From the NCBI RefSeq assembly GCF_009796845.1, contig NZ_CP047025.1:1612001-1676000 (forward strand): a DNA stretch of 64,000 nucleotides, in the 5' to 3' direction. The notes under the pieces were generated by a model. That model was not told the origin of the DNA. It saw nothing but the letters and a program-made list of their open reading frames with translations, and searched no databases. This document shows positions 27,547 through 36,479 of the stretch, piece by piece. Position numbers and translations under genes: made by a program. The stretch's first letter is position 1, and each line of letters begins with the position of its first letter. Source of the DNA: Cobetia sp. L2A1. Lineage in GTDB: Bacteria > Pseudomonadota > Gammaproteobacteria > Pseudomonadales > Halomonadaceae.

Positions 27547-28323
27547 ATGAACCTCTTAAACGTGTTGTTTCGTGTTGGTGTCTTTAGCGTGATCGGACTG
27601 ATGCTGGGCGGGATGGCCGGCTGCAATTCGATTGACAGCATGCGTGAATCCCGTCCGGATGCCGGCGATAGACTCGAATATCTCAATGAGCGCTACCAAC
27701 AGTTGATGGTGCAGGGGCGTACCTGCCTGGAGTTGGATGACGTCGCAAGCCCCATGGTCGATTGCCAGCGTCTTCTGCGCGAAGCAGAGCGGCTGCATGT
27801 CGAATACCCCCGCAACCCGGAGGTGCTGTATTTCAATGCCTTGCTCAGTCACGCCGCTGGCCGTGGCGACAAGGCGCAATTTTTCCTGGACCAGATGAGC
27901 ATCGGGCCAACCCATCCTCCTGAGGCCTTCGTGCTCAGGAGTCAATTGGCGCTGGAAGAGGGCAACACGACACTGGCGCGCAACGTGCTGGAGCGTGGCA
28001 TGCTGCTGCATCCCAACTATGCCGGACTCTATGAGGGACTCGCCGCGGTGGGGTATGTCGAGGGGCGCTATGATGATGCCGAACAACAGCTGACACTGGC
28101 TTTGCGACTCGGTGCGCCTGTCTGGCGAGTGGATTATCACCGCGGGCTTGTCAATGAAGCGCAGGGTCAACTGGCGGATGCCTGTCATCAATTCGATACA
28201 AGCTTGGCACGCAAGCAGGACCATCAGCCGACCCGGGCGCATCTGTTGCGTCTGGCCACAGCGGGACATTGTCGTGGTGATGCCTTGAAACATGGTGTAA
28301 ACGGCGTGAGGACCTCCTCATGA
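27547..28323 (+). CDS. TadD-like TPR lipoprotein
   Basis: A 258-residue protein with a lipoprotein signal ending in LGGMAGC (lipobox, lipidated Cys at residue 26). It is followed by tetratricopeptide-like helices: LERGMLLHPNYAGLYEGLAA, then AEQQLTLALRLGAPVWRVDY and CHQFDTSLARKQDHQP. TadD-type pilotins help place the secretin in the outer membrane, and the gene directly follows the secretin. Its last 4 bases overlap the ATPase start (ATGA), so the two are translationally coupled. Confidence 0.8.
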   Translation: MNLLNVLFRVGVFSVIGLMLGGMAGCNSIDSMRESRPDAGDRLEYLNERYQQLMVQGRTCLELDDVASPMVDCQRLLREAERLHVEYPRNPEVLYFNALLSHAAGRGDKAQFFLDQMSIGPTHPPEAFVLRSQLALEEGNTTLARNVLERGMLLHPNYAGLYEGLAAVGYVEGRYDDAEQQLTLALRLGAPVWRVDYHRGLVNEAQGQLADACHQFDTSLARKQDHQPTRAHLLRLATAGHCRGDALKHGVNGVRTSS

Positions 28324-29726
28324 ACGGGGCGTTCTCGCGCATGCGACGAGGGGGGAGGGAGCCCGCGGTCAGCGTGACGGAAGATGCCGAAATCAATGTC
28401 ATTGCGCCGGAAGTGATGGATCGCCTAAAGCGTGTATTGGTCACGCGTCTCGCCGATGAGCAGGGGCAAGCTTTGCGTCGAAGTCGCCCATCACCTCATG
28501 CGGGAGAGGTGGGGAAAAACCAACAGGCCGCCATGGAAGGTGTCCAATTACGCCTGGCGAGTTCTCTCGCGGCGTTATGTGATGAGTACCAGATTCATCT
28601 GGATGACGAGAGTCGCGATGCGCTGTTGGAAACGCTCGCCAATGACCTTTGCGGTTTCGGCCCGCTGACGGAGCTGATGGCCGACGAGACGGTCAGTGAT
28701 ATCCTCGTCAACGGCGCGGATCAGGTATGGGCAGATCGCGGCGGCAGCTTGGCGCCCACTGAACTGAGTTTCGATGACGAATCTCACCTGCAGCGCTTCG
28801 TGGCCAGGTTGATCGCGCCGCTGGGCAAGCATCTGGATGCCTCCAATCCTATCGTCGACGCACGCCTGGCGGACGGCAGCCGCCTGCATGCCGTCTGTGC
28901 GCCCCTGACGCCTGATGGCACCCTCATCTCCATTCGCAAATTTCGCCGGCATTATCTGAATCAGCAGCGTCTGGTCGACAGTGGCTTCATGAGTCCAAAT
29001 CTCATGGCTCTGCTGGAAGCCGCCGTCGCCGCACGTATCAATATCATCATCAGTGGAGGGGCTGGGGCGGGCAAGACGTCACTGCTCAACTATCTGGCCG
29101 GCTACATCAGTTCGCGTGAGCGCTTGGTCAGCGTGGAAGAGTGCGCTGAGCTTGACCTGCATCACCCCCATGTCGTCAGGCTAGAGAGCTATCCCGTGGC
29201 CGGCGACACCCCGCGGCCGCAGGGGATGGGCGAGTTGCTGCGCGCGGCACTGCGCATGCGCGCTGACCGTATCATCGTCGGCGAGGCACGTGGTGGGGAA
29301 GTCTTCGAGATGCTTCAGGCGATGACGGTCGGCCATGACGGAAGTCTGACCACCGTACATGCCAACAGTGCCATGGATGTGCCCGTGCGCATGTTGGCGT
29401 TGGCGCTGATGAGCAATGCTCATCCCGATCGTCAGGTCATCGAGGAGATGGTGCGCCTGAGTGGAGCGCTCATCGTGCATCTCAAGCGCGACAGTGACGG
29501 GCATCGCCAACTCGCCAGTCTCGCCTGGTTGGGACAGCAGCAGCCCCGCGAACTCCTGCAGCGTCATCACAAGATTGAACCTGGCACGCCGTGCCCCGAG
29601 AGCGCTTATCACGGTAGCCGTGAGACGCTGGATGCCTTCATCTCCCACCTGACGCTTCGTGGCGGCCATCTGCCGAAGACGCTGACAGACGCCTGGATCG
29701 AACACTCGCCATCGCAAGGAGGCTGA
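28320..29726 (+). CDS. cpaF: CpaF/TadA secretion ATPase
   Basis: A 468-residue type II/IV secretion ATPase. The N-terminal domain has GFGPLTELMADETVSDILVN and LDASNPIVDARLADGSRL. The motor domain has Walker A SGGAGAGKTSLLN, an Asp box near SVEECAEL, Walker B RADRIIVGEARGGEV and the His box TTVHANSA. It powers pilus assembly at the inner membrane together with TadB and TadC. It is coupled to the upstream lipoprotein by ATGA overlap and is followed after one base by tadB. Confidence 0.92.
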   Translation: MNGAFSRMRRGGREPAVSVTEDAEINVIAPEVMDRLKRVLVTRLADEQGQALRRSRPSPHAGEVGKNQQAAMEGVQLRLASSLAALCDEYQIHLDDESRDALLETLANDLCGFGPLTELMADETVSDILVNGADQVWADRGGSLAPTELSFDDESHLQRFVARLIAPLGKHLDASNPIVDARLADGSRLHAVCAPLTPDGTLISIRKFRRHYLNQQRLVDSGFMSPNLMALLEAAVAARINIIISGGAGAGKTSLLNYLAGYISSRERLVSVEECAELDLHHPHVVRLESYPVAGDTPRPQGMGELLRAALRMRADRIIVGEARGGEVFEMLQAMTVGHDGSLTTVHANSAMDVPVRMLALALMSNAHPDRQVIEEMVRLSGALIVHLKRDSDGHRQLASLAWLGQQQPRELLQRHHKIEPGTPCPESAYHGSRETLDAFISHLTLRGGHLPKTLTDAWIEHSPSQGG

Positions 29727-29727
29727 C

Positions 29728-30591
29728 ATGCTCATCCTGCTACTGGCGTGTATCGCGCTTTCTTCGCTCTGGTTGATCTTCAGCATGGTCAGGGCGCAAC
29801 GCTTCATGGGCACCGATGCCACGCTGGGACTCATGCATCGCCGCGAGATGTCACGCCTTGAGCGACTGTTGGCGCTATTGGATATCAGCATGCGACCGGC
29901 GCTCTTCGTCGCGGGAGTATGGGGCAGCAGCGTGCTGATCTTCGTGATCTTTCTCGGCTGGTTCCCCGGCAAGCTGATTCTGGCCGCGTTGGCGCTGATG
30001 ACCAGCCTGCTGCTGGTTGGTTTCCTGCTCCACGAATTTGCCAGTCGTCGCATTTTTCGATTCGAGGGCGATCTCATCCAGGCGTTGGACATGCTGGAAG
30101 CCAGTCTTGCACTCGGGGACAACCTGCGTAATGGACTCCGGCTGGCCGGCTCTTCTTCCCTGGGCGCATTGCGTCGCGAGTTGATGCAGCTGGTCTATCG
30201 GCTGGACATGGGATTGTCATTGCCCGAAGCCAGTGAGCGCATGACGCGCCTTTACCCCTGTGAGAGCGTCAGACTGTTCACTGCTGCCATGATCAGTGCT
30301 GAACGGCGCGGCATGAGTTTCGCCAGCCTGCTCCCCTCACTCTTGCCTGCCTTGCACGTCCGCTATCAGATGCGCCGTCAGCTACGGGCTGAACTCTCTG
30401 GCGCGCGCTATTCGCTGTTGGTCATTGCCTTGCTGCCCTATGCCATCATCCCGTTCATTCTGTGGAAAGAGCCTGACTGGCTGAGATTGTTGTTCGAACA
30501 TCCGCTGGGTAGCGTGTTGTTGCTCGGTGCCGTGCTTTGCCAAATCATCGGCTTCGCCTGGCTCCGCCAGATGATGAGGCGAGAGCCATGA
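29728..30591 (+). CDS. tadB: TadB-like inner-membrane platform protein
   Basis: A 287-residue protein with N-terminal hydrophobic helices, a central cytosolic T2SSF domain (ALDMLEASLALGDNLRNGLR, then MGLSLPEASERMTRLYP and AAMISAERRGMSFASLLPSL) and C-terminal helices (LLVIALLPYAIIPFILW). This is the TadB half of the platform pair. The gene follows cpaF immediately, with GGAGG at its start, and precedes tadC. The T2SSF domain call is clear. Confidence 0.85.
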   Translation: MLILLLACIALSSLWLIFSMVRAQRFMGTDATLGLMHRREMSRLERLLALLDISMRPALFVAGVWGSSVLIFVIFLGWFPGKLILAALALMTSLLLVGFLLHEFASRRIFRFEGDLIQALDMLEASLALGDNLRNGLRLAGSSSLGALRRELMQLVYRLDMGLSLPEASERMTRLYPCESVRLFTAAMISAERRGMSFASLLPSLLPALHVRYQMRRQLRAELSGARYSLLVIALLPYAIIPFILWKEPDWLRLLFEHPLGSVLLLGAVLCQIIGFAWLRQMMRREP

Positions 30592-30613
30592 GCCTCTTGC
30601 TGAGGGTGTCGCC

Positions 30614-31498
30614 ATGAGCGTCTTTGCCGGACTTCCGCAATGGAGCCTTCCGCAGGCCTATCTTCCCGATGTCATCATCCTATGTGTGCTGGGTGCCTTG
30701 CTGGCGTTATACCTGGCCCTGCGCAGTACCTTCAATGTTCAGCTGGAGGAGGGGGGCCTGGCAGATGTTCTCCAGGAGTTGCTGCGCAATCCAGACAACA
30801 TCAAGCAGGGCAAATCGCTCACTCCGCGTCGGCGTATGCGCCAGGCCGGGCTCAATCCGCGGCGAGCGATAATAGGCTGGTGGTGTTTCCAGATACTGTT
30901 GCCAGCTTCCTTCGCGCTGCTGATCTTCCGTGTGACAGGCAGTGGGCTGTGGGGGGGCGTGGGGGTTATGCTCGGCCTTCTGCTACCGCATCTATGGTTG
31001 CATCAGCGGCAGCGTGAACGTCAAACACGCATCGCCGCCGCACTGGGTCATCTCCTGCAAGTATCACTGGCGTATCAACGTCACGGACTATCACTGGCCG
31101 CTTCCCTGCGAGAAGCCGCACGGCAGGCGTTGCAGCCTCACCACCCGCTGGCCTTTGAACTTGAGCTCTTCAGCGCCGAGCTGGAAGGCGGCTTGTCACT
31201 TGAGGAAGTTGCCACCCGGATTTACAAGCGCACCGGCAGTCGAGAATTGCGGCAGTTCGCCATGTTGCTGGTGGCCGGCAAGAAGATGGGAAGTCCGCTG
31301 CACAAGGTGCTGGAAGCCTTTGCGGCTCAGCTGACACGGCAGCAGAAAGAGCGCCAGTTGAAGGCCGTGCAGCAGCGAAGTGTCAAGGCCTTGTTCCCGA
31401 TGCTGCTGGTAGGAGGGCCACTGTTCTTTGTATTGGTGATATTTCCCGCAAGCCTCAGGGTGCAGGAAGTCCTGGCGCTGATGAGTGAACTCTGGTGA
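30614..31498 (+). CDS. tadC: TadC-like inner-membrane platform protein
   Basis: A 294-residue T2SSF-domain protein. It has N-terminal helices (VIILCVLGALLALYLAL), a basic linker (LTPRRRMRQAGLNPRRAI), a second helix pair, then the platform domain with LEGGLSLEEVATRIYKRTGS and LLVAGKKMGSPLHKVLEAFA, and a C-terminal helix. The order and size fit TadC. GAGGG precedes the ATG. The next gene begins 60 bases later. Confidence 0.85.
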   Translation: MSVFAGLPQWSLPQAYLPDVIILCVLGALLALYLALRSTFNVQLEEGGLADVLQELLRNPDNIKQGKSLTPRRRMRQAGLNPRRAIIGWWCFQILLPASFALLIFRVTGSGLWGGVGVMLGLLLPHLWLHQRQRERQTRIAAALGHLLQVSLAYQRHGLSLAASLREAARQALQPHHPLAFELELFSAELEGGLSLEEVATRIYKRTGSRELRQFAMLLVAGKKMGSPLHKVLEAFAAQLTRQQKERQLKAVQQRSVKALFPMLLVGGPLFFVLVIFPASLRVQEVLALMSELW

Positions 31499-31557
31499 TT
31501 CAGTCGGGGTGGGTTCGGCTTGCTCATGGCGAGTCCCGTCGCGCAAGGAGACATGAC

Positions 31558-32721
31558 ATGACGACAGAGCATGAATCGACTATTCCCCCGCAGCGCTTGC
31601 GTCGACAGGGCGGTTTCATCATCACCATCGAGCTGATCCTGATCACCTCAATCCTGATCATCGGCTCTCTGGTCGGTCTGGCGGCAATACGCGATGCCTT
31701 GTTCAAGCACTACATGACTCAGCAATCCCGAGAGCTGGTAGTCGAGGATGCCAATGGCCGTGCTCTCGGAGAGGTGTTTGACGTGGATGAGCATGATGCG
31801 CCGCGTATTCTCTATTTTGATCGTAGTCAGCCGCCGACAATCAGCCGGGCGCTGATCGGCATTCGCGATGACCGCTTCTCCAGCCGAGAGCCGCTTTACT
31901 ACGCCACGCTCAACTGCAGTGGTGACCCCTGTATCAAGTCGATCAGTGATGAAGCCACGGATAGCCGCGATATCGTGGGCGACCTTTACGGTGGGAGTGT
32001 CAGTTACCTGCATGCGCTGCAGGGGGGGCCTGTCTATGCCATTGGACCCGGTGAGCCCGCAGCATTGCCAGGTTTTCTCTATCGTGGCACCCCTCAGCAG
32101 TGCCCCTTCACTGGCAGTGATGTGCAATCACGCTGGATATCCCAGAAGGTAATCAGCGGCGTGCCGTGTGAAGCCTTCACGCTCGATGATACTCAGGATG
32201 TCGAGGCAGACACGACGTGCTTGTTGAGCACGGGAGTGCTGGATCTGTGTACGCCTCCACCCGGCTTTGTGGCACAGGACGATATCCTGAGTAATTACAT
32301 CGGCCCGGTGGATGCGCTGGTGACCTCGACTCTGGGTACGGTCAATGTGTTGCCCACCTGCAGTCTGCTGGGGGTGTGCGTACCGGAAGTGGAAGTCGGC
32401 ACGCTCTATTGCCCTGCAGGTACCATCCTGAATGAGGACGGTGATCTGGTCACGGCACTGGTGCGCTCACTGTTTGATCAATTGCGAGCCACTGCCGATC
32501 TAGGGTTGATCGAGCCGGTTCTTCAGACGGTGACGAACCTGCTGCCAGGAGAGCTGACCTGTACTGCGTCTGGTGGCTTCCAGTTGGCGGAAACGGTGCC
32601 GGCCGCCGATGATCCGACCAGCAATGCACTGGAAAATCTGGAAGCTCCATTCCAATTACGTGCCTCCACTACCACGAGTAGTGAGTGGTTCAGAACGCCT
32701 GCCAATGGGGAGGGTCTCTAA
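31558..32721 (+). CDS. Large Cys-containing prepilin-like protein closing the Tad-like locus
   Basis: A 387-residue protein started at the ATG at 31558 (caaggag site). A basic leader ends in RRQGG, then FIITIELILITSILIIGSLV, the same pattern as the first pilin of the locus, with Glu again sixth after Gly. The remainder is a large exported domain with about a dozen cysteines in the mature part, probably disulphide-bonded, and no recognisable family. Position and size suggest a minor or tip pilin/adhesin in place of TadE/F/G. The function is inferred from the N-terminus and context only. Confidence 0.65.
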   Translation: MTTEHESTIPPQRLRRQGGFIITIELILITSILIIGSLVGLAAIRDALFKHYMTQQSRELVVEDANGRALGEVFDVDEHDAPRILYFDRSQPPTISRALIGIRDDRFSSREPLYYATLNCSGDPCIKSISDEATDSRDIVGDLYGGSVSYLHALQGGPVYAIGPGEPAALPGFLYRGTPQQCPFTGSDVQSRWISQKVISGVPCEAFTLDDTQDVEADTTCLLSTGVLDLCTPPPGFVAQDDILSNYIGPVDALVTSTLGTVNVLPTCSLLGVCVPEVEVGTLYCPAGTILNEDGDLVTALVRSLFDQLRATADLGLIEPVLQTVTNLLPGELTCTASGGFQLAETVPAADDPTSNALENLEAPFQLRASTTTSSEWFRTPANGEGL

Positions 32722-32819
32722 CGTTACCTTGGCTTCCACATTATGTTTTTACTTTACGGACCACACATTACAGGCGTCTTGCAACATTCACTGCGTGGGT
32801 AGCACTTCCTGGATCGCCG

Positions 32820-33242
32820 TCAGTGATTGGCGCCGACACCTCGGCTGATCAGTGGCGTGCACCGCTCCGGATTTATGCTCACCACGCGCAGGCGATGGCC
32901 ATCGGGCAGCACGCAGTCGAGTACCTGCCAGGCACAGCCTGGTGAACTGCTGCCGTGGCTTTCCGTCAACAGGGCACCATGTGCCTGGAGAAGGCCGCTG
33001 AAGTGATCAAAATCGTCGCGATCAATTTCAAGTGTCAGCTTGCGGCTGTCAGGGTGTTCCGCGCTGAGTTGAAGCATCAGTACGCTGGTGAGGCCATCGT
33101 GAGCATGATTGAGCTCAAGGGTCGCACTCGTGGTATTGCGCAACAGCAGGGGTAGGGCGAGCGCTTCATTGAAGAAGCGGCAGGCGGCATCGAGGTCACG
33201 GACTTCGAGAATGGCGGGATGCAAGGATAGGCGCTGAATCAT
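32820..33242 (-). CDS. VOC (glyoxalase/bleomycin-resistance) family protein
   Basis: A 140-residue protein started at MIQRLSLHPAILEVRDLDAA. It has the beta-alpha-beta-beta-beta VOC pattern: LEVRDLDAACRFFNEALALP, then a strand with SATLELNHAHDG, and a second module from LTLEIDRDDFDHFSGLLQAH to VLDCVLPDGHRLRVV. A metal-dependent lyase, dioxygenase or binding function is possible; the substrate is unknown. It is convergent with the pilus locus. Confidence 0.75.
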   Translation of the reverse strand: MIQRLSLHPAILEVRDLDAACRFFNEALALPLLLRNTTSATLELNHAHDGLTSVLMLQLSAEHPDSRKLTLEIDRDDFDHFSGLLQAHGALLTESHGSSSPGCAWQVLDCVLPDGHRLRVVSINPERCTPLISRGVGANH

Positions 33243-33716
33243 GATGGTGGCCCTCACGGCAGCGAGATATTGCTGCACAGGGTAGTCGTAGGTGAAAGGC
33301 ATGCAGTGGTCAAGCGTCGACCCCGGATACCCATGGCGATATCCCTAGTGTCGTGGCAGTTTCATGACCACGCACTTTGAATATCACCATGACGATGATG
33401 GTCTCACGCTATATGAGGCAGCATGTGTTCTGGATATCGTGCTCGATCCCTCTTCGTCTCGACCTCCACCGCCACCGCTGAGGATTCCCAGCCTTCATCC
33501 CTTCCTCGTCAGTGGTTATCGCCAAAGTGAGGCGATGAAAGTTCCCCTCAACGCTGTGGCAACTTGTCGCATTCTCGGTTTTGCAGGCATGAATCGTTAG
33601 CATTCACTCTCCTGACAGGTTACTGCACTGTTTTGTCACACGATTTACACGTTGTTCATCGTGATGCGGCCTTTCGAAGTCGTGACATATCGCCATCGTT
33701 CGCACCCGGAGTGTTC
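33243..33716. other. Divergent intergenic region before the copper-type operon
   Basis: A 78-codon frame at 33364-33600 contains a Pro-rich run and no family features, so I do not call it. The region should hold the promoter of the SCO1 operon. Confidence 0.4.
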
Positions 33717-34358
33717 ATGTCGCTGCGCAAACTGGTCCTGATGGGACTCAGTGCCTTTGCCCTTGTGCTGATCGTGCTGGTGATGGGACTTTCCTCGTCT
33801 CATCAGCCGCGCGAGGCATGGCCGACGACGTTGGAAATGTCTTCGACGCGAGGGTTGCTCGTTCCACAGACATTGGCGAACGGGGAGGCTGGCCATCTTT
33901 CGTTGCTGGTACCGGGTTTCACGCATTGTCCGGATATCTGCCCGCTATCGCTGGCACGTCTGCAGATGGCCTGGCAGCGCCTCGATGACACCTCGCGCGC
34001 GCATCTGCATCCGCTGTTTCTGACGCTCGACCCGGCGCGCGATACCTTGCCGGTATTATCGCGCTATCTTTCGGCATTTCACTTTCCCGTGACGGGCGTG
34101 CGTCTGACACCCGTCGACGGGCAGGCGCTGACAGGACTGACTCGTCGGCTGGGTATCGTCTATCACCAGCGTCCCCTGAAAGAGGTCGCAGAGGACGATA
34201 ACGCCACGCATTACATGATTGATCATAACGTCGCCATCTTCGTGATCGATGAGCAGGGCCGGCTGCGCGATACCTTGCCGCTCAGCCAGACACCCGCGCA
34301 GCTGGCGGATCGTCTCGAGATATTGCTCGCGTCGGTTCGTGAGGAGCAGAGCGCATGA
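33717..34358 (+). CDS. SCO1/SenC/PrrC copper chaperone, membrane-anchored
   Basis: A 213-residue protein with an N-terminal membrane helix (LVLMGLSAFALVLIVLVMGL) and a thioredoxin-like SCO domain. The copper site CPDIC lies at residues 71-75 within VPGFTHCPDICPLS, with the distal His in THYMIDHN. The family delivers copper to cytochrome oxidase CuA or acts in copper/redox sensing. Start chosen at 33717 (GGAG upstream). It overlaps the next gene by 4 bases and leads a four-gene operon ending in a TonB receptor. Confidence 0.88.
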   Translation: MSLRKLVLMGLSAFALVLIVLVMGLSSSHQPREAWPTTLEMSSTRGLLVPQTLANGEAGHLSLLVPGFTHCPDICPLSLARLQMAWQRLDDTSRAHLHPLFLTLDPARDTLPVLSRYLSAFHFPVTGVRLTPVDGQALTGLTRRLGIVYHQRPLKEVAEDDNATHYMIDHNVAIFVIDEQGRLRDTLPLSQTPAQLADRLEILLASVREEQSA

Positions 34359-34837
34359 GTCGGTTGGCCTGCCATGCGTCGGCTTCTGGCTCACAGGGGC
34401 ATGATGTTTCGTACCATCAGGCCATGGCCAAGCTGAAAGCGGCCAATGGACACGTGGTGTTTGTCATGCTGATCGCGCTGGCGGCCATGTTGCTGATGCC
34501 GCTGGCCGCGCCGCGCATGGTGATGGTCAATGACCATGCCATGTTTGAAAGCGTCGGTGCGGGCCGCTGGGTCAGTGCCGACAGTGACTGGATCGCGCGG
34601 ACTGCCCGAGAGACTGGCTCGAACGCGGTGATCACTCACAGCTCGGCTGCCTCCGACTGTCCGCTGGCCAGCATGGCCGCCTTTACGCTTGCGCTGGTCG
34701 CTGTGGCGCTCTTGTTGGCACTTGCCACACTGACGCGCGATGTCCTCCTGCGTCCCTGCCTCGCTTTCCTGCGGGAAAGTTCATCACATCTGCGTCCGCC
34801 CGGGCGTGCCCCTCCGCGTTTTCCCATCGCAATCTGA
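34355..34837 (+). CDS. Small two-helix membrane protein in the copper-type operon
   Basis: A 160-residue protein with two hydrophobic helices (VVFVMLIALAAMLLMPLAA and MAAFTLALVAVALLLALATL) around a short periplasmic-looking segment, and a Pro/Arg-rich tail. Met and His residues near the helices and the copper context recall DUF2946-like proteins, but I cannot confirm the family. Coupled by ATGA overlap to the SCO1 gene. Confidence 0.6.
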   Translation: MSRLACHASASGSQGHDVSYHQAMAKLKAANGHVVFVMLIALAAMLLMPLAAPRMVMVNDHAMFESVGAGRWVSADSDWIARTARETGSNAVITHSSAASDCPLASMAAFTLALVAVALLLALATLTRDVLLRPCLAFLRESSSHLRPPGRAPPRFPIAI

Positions 34838-34946
34838 CTCAATGGGCTGCAAGGCAGCTCCTCAAGAATTGTTCGTTGACGCCATGTCAGCGGCGGAACT
34901 CTGATTCTGTCGCACGTGGTGGCGACGGCTGATGGGTGAATGCGTG

Positions 34947-36479
34947 ATGAGTACCTCAATAAAAAATGATACGACTGGCCGTGCCGGCCGGGGTGTCAGT
35001 GATCTATACCGTGCCGTGTGGCGCTGGCATTTCTACGCCGGCCTGCTGGTGCTGCCATTCCTGACGCTACTTGCCGTCACCGGTGGCCTCTACCTGTTTC
35101 GTGATGAGATAGACCGCTTCGTGCATTCCGACCTGATGCAGGTCAATACGCCCGTCGTTCAGCAATTGAACGGCCAGGCACAGGCAAGCGTGCCGCTGAG
35201 CGAGCAGGTGAGCGCCGCCGTCGCCAGCCTCCCGGGCAAGGCGGTGCGCGTGGTGCCGGCGCCCGAGGCCGAGCTGACCACGGAAGTCGACATCGTGCCT
35301 GACGATGGCAGTGGCAAGCAGGCGGTCTACGTCAATCCCTACACCGGCGACGTGCAGGGGCAGATGGCCTATCGCGACAGCATCATGTGGACGGTTCGCA
35401 ATCTGCACAGCCTCGCGATCACCGGCCCTATCGGCAATGTCGCGATCGAGATCGCCGGCGGCTGGAGCATCTTGCTGGTGCTCAGTGGTCTATATCTGTG
35501 GTGGCCGCGGGGCCAGAAGGGCGGTGTCGTCACGCTGCGTACCACGCCGGCGCGTCGCCTGTGGTGGCGTGATCTGCATGCCGTGTCCGGGATCATCGCG
35601 GGCGGCTTCATCGTGTTTCTCGCCGTGACAGGCATGCCGTGGTCGATGGTGTGGGGTGCCAAGGTCAATGAGCTGGCCAATGGCCACAACTATGGCTATC
35701 CCGATGGCGTGCGCGTGAATACGCCGATGTCGGACACCCGTCTGGCGGAACAGGAAATGACCACCTGGACGCTCGAACAGGCCATTATCCCGTTATCTTC
35801 TTTGCCGGCCAATGCCGCGAAAAGCCAGGTAGACGAGGGAGAGCATGCCGGGCATGGCGGCGCGAGCACGAGTCAGGCGGCCAATGGGGTGGGTGGCGAT
35901 GGCGAGACACCGCCCCTGAGTGAGGCGGCGATCGCCAAGGCCGATATCGGTCTTGATGCCGCAGCGAGTGTCTTCGCGCGCGAAGGACTGGCGCCGGGCT
36001 ATGCCATCAATCTGCCGGGCACGCCGCAGGGGGTCTACACCGGCTCCGTGTATCCGAATGAACTGGAACGCCAGCAGGTCGTGCATCTGGATCGCTACTC
36101 CGGCGATGTGCTGCTCGACATGCACTACGCCGATTATGGTGTGGTCGGACGTGCGTTGGAGTGGGGCATCAACGTCCACATGGGACAGCAGTATGGCCTG
36201 ATCAATCAGCTGATACTGGTCGTGGCATGCCTTGCGATGGTGATGATGAGCGTGGGCGCGAGCGTGATGTGGTGGAAGCGTCGTCCGGCGGGGGGCCTCG
36301 GCATTCCGCCGCTCCCCAAGGAGCGTAGGCGGGTTGCCGGTGTCTGGGGCTTGATGATGATCGTCGGTGTCATCTACCCGCTGGTCGGCATCTCGCTGAT
36401 CGTGATGGGAGCCCTGGATTGGGCGTGGATTCGCCTGAGCAACAACAATCACAAGACTGCCATGGAGGCCAACGCATGA
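34947..36479 (+). CDS. PepSY-domain transmembrane protein
   Basis: About 510 residues. It has four membrane helices with the PepSY-associated layout: YRAVWRWHFYAGLLVLPFLT at the start, then a periplasmic PepSY region (VNPYTGDVQGQMAYRDSIMW followed by NLHSL), WWRDLHAVSGIIAGGFIVFL and C-terminal helices. A His-containing acidic insert (EGEHAGHGG) lies near the middle. Relatives sit beside TonB receptors and are thought to take part in ferric or copper reduction or transfer. It overlaps the TonB receptor start by 4 bases. An ATG at 34932 is also possible. Confidence 0.85.
   Translation: MSTSIKNDTTGRAGRGVSDLYRAVWRWHFYAGLLVLPFLTLLAVTGGLYLFRDEIDRFVHSDLMQVNTPVVQQLNGQAQASVPLSEQVSAAVASLPGKAVRVVPAPEAELTTEVDIVPDDGSGKQAVYVNPYTGDVQGQMAYRDSIMWTVRNLHSLAITGPIGNVAIEIAGGWSILLVLSGLYLWWPRGQKGGVVTLRTTPARRLWWRDLHAVSGIIAGGFIVFLAVTGMPWSMVWGAKVNELANGHNYGYPDGVRVNTPMSDTRLAEQEMTTWTLEQAIIPLSSLPANAAKSQVDEGEHAGHGGASTSQAANGVGGDGETPPLSEAAIAKADIGLDAAASVFAREGLAPGYAINLPGTPQGVYTGSVYPNELERQQVVHLDRYSGDVLLDMHYADYGVVGRALEWGINVHMGQQYGLINQLILVVACLAMVMMSVGASVMWWKRRPAGGLGIPPLPKERRRVAGVWGLMMIVGVIYPLVGISLIVMGALDWAWIRLSNNNHKTAMEANA

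Noticed and set aside
33364..33600. 78-codon plus-strand frame before the SCO1 gene
   Set aside because: Contains a Pro run and no recognisable domain; lies in the expected promoter region.
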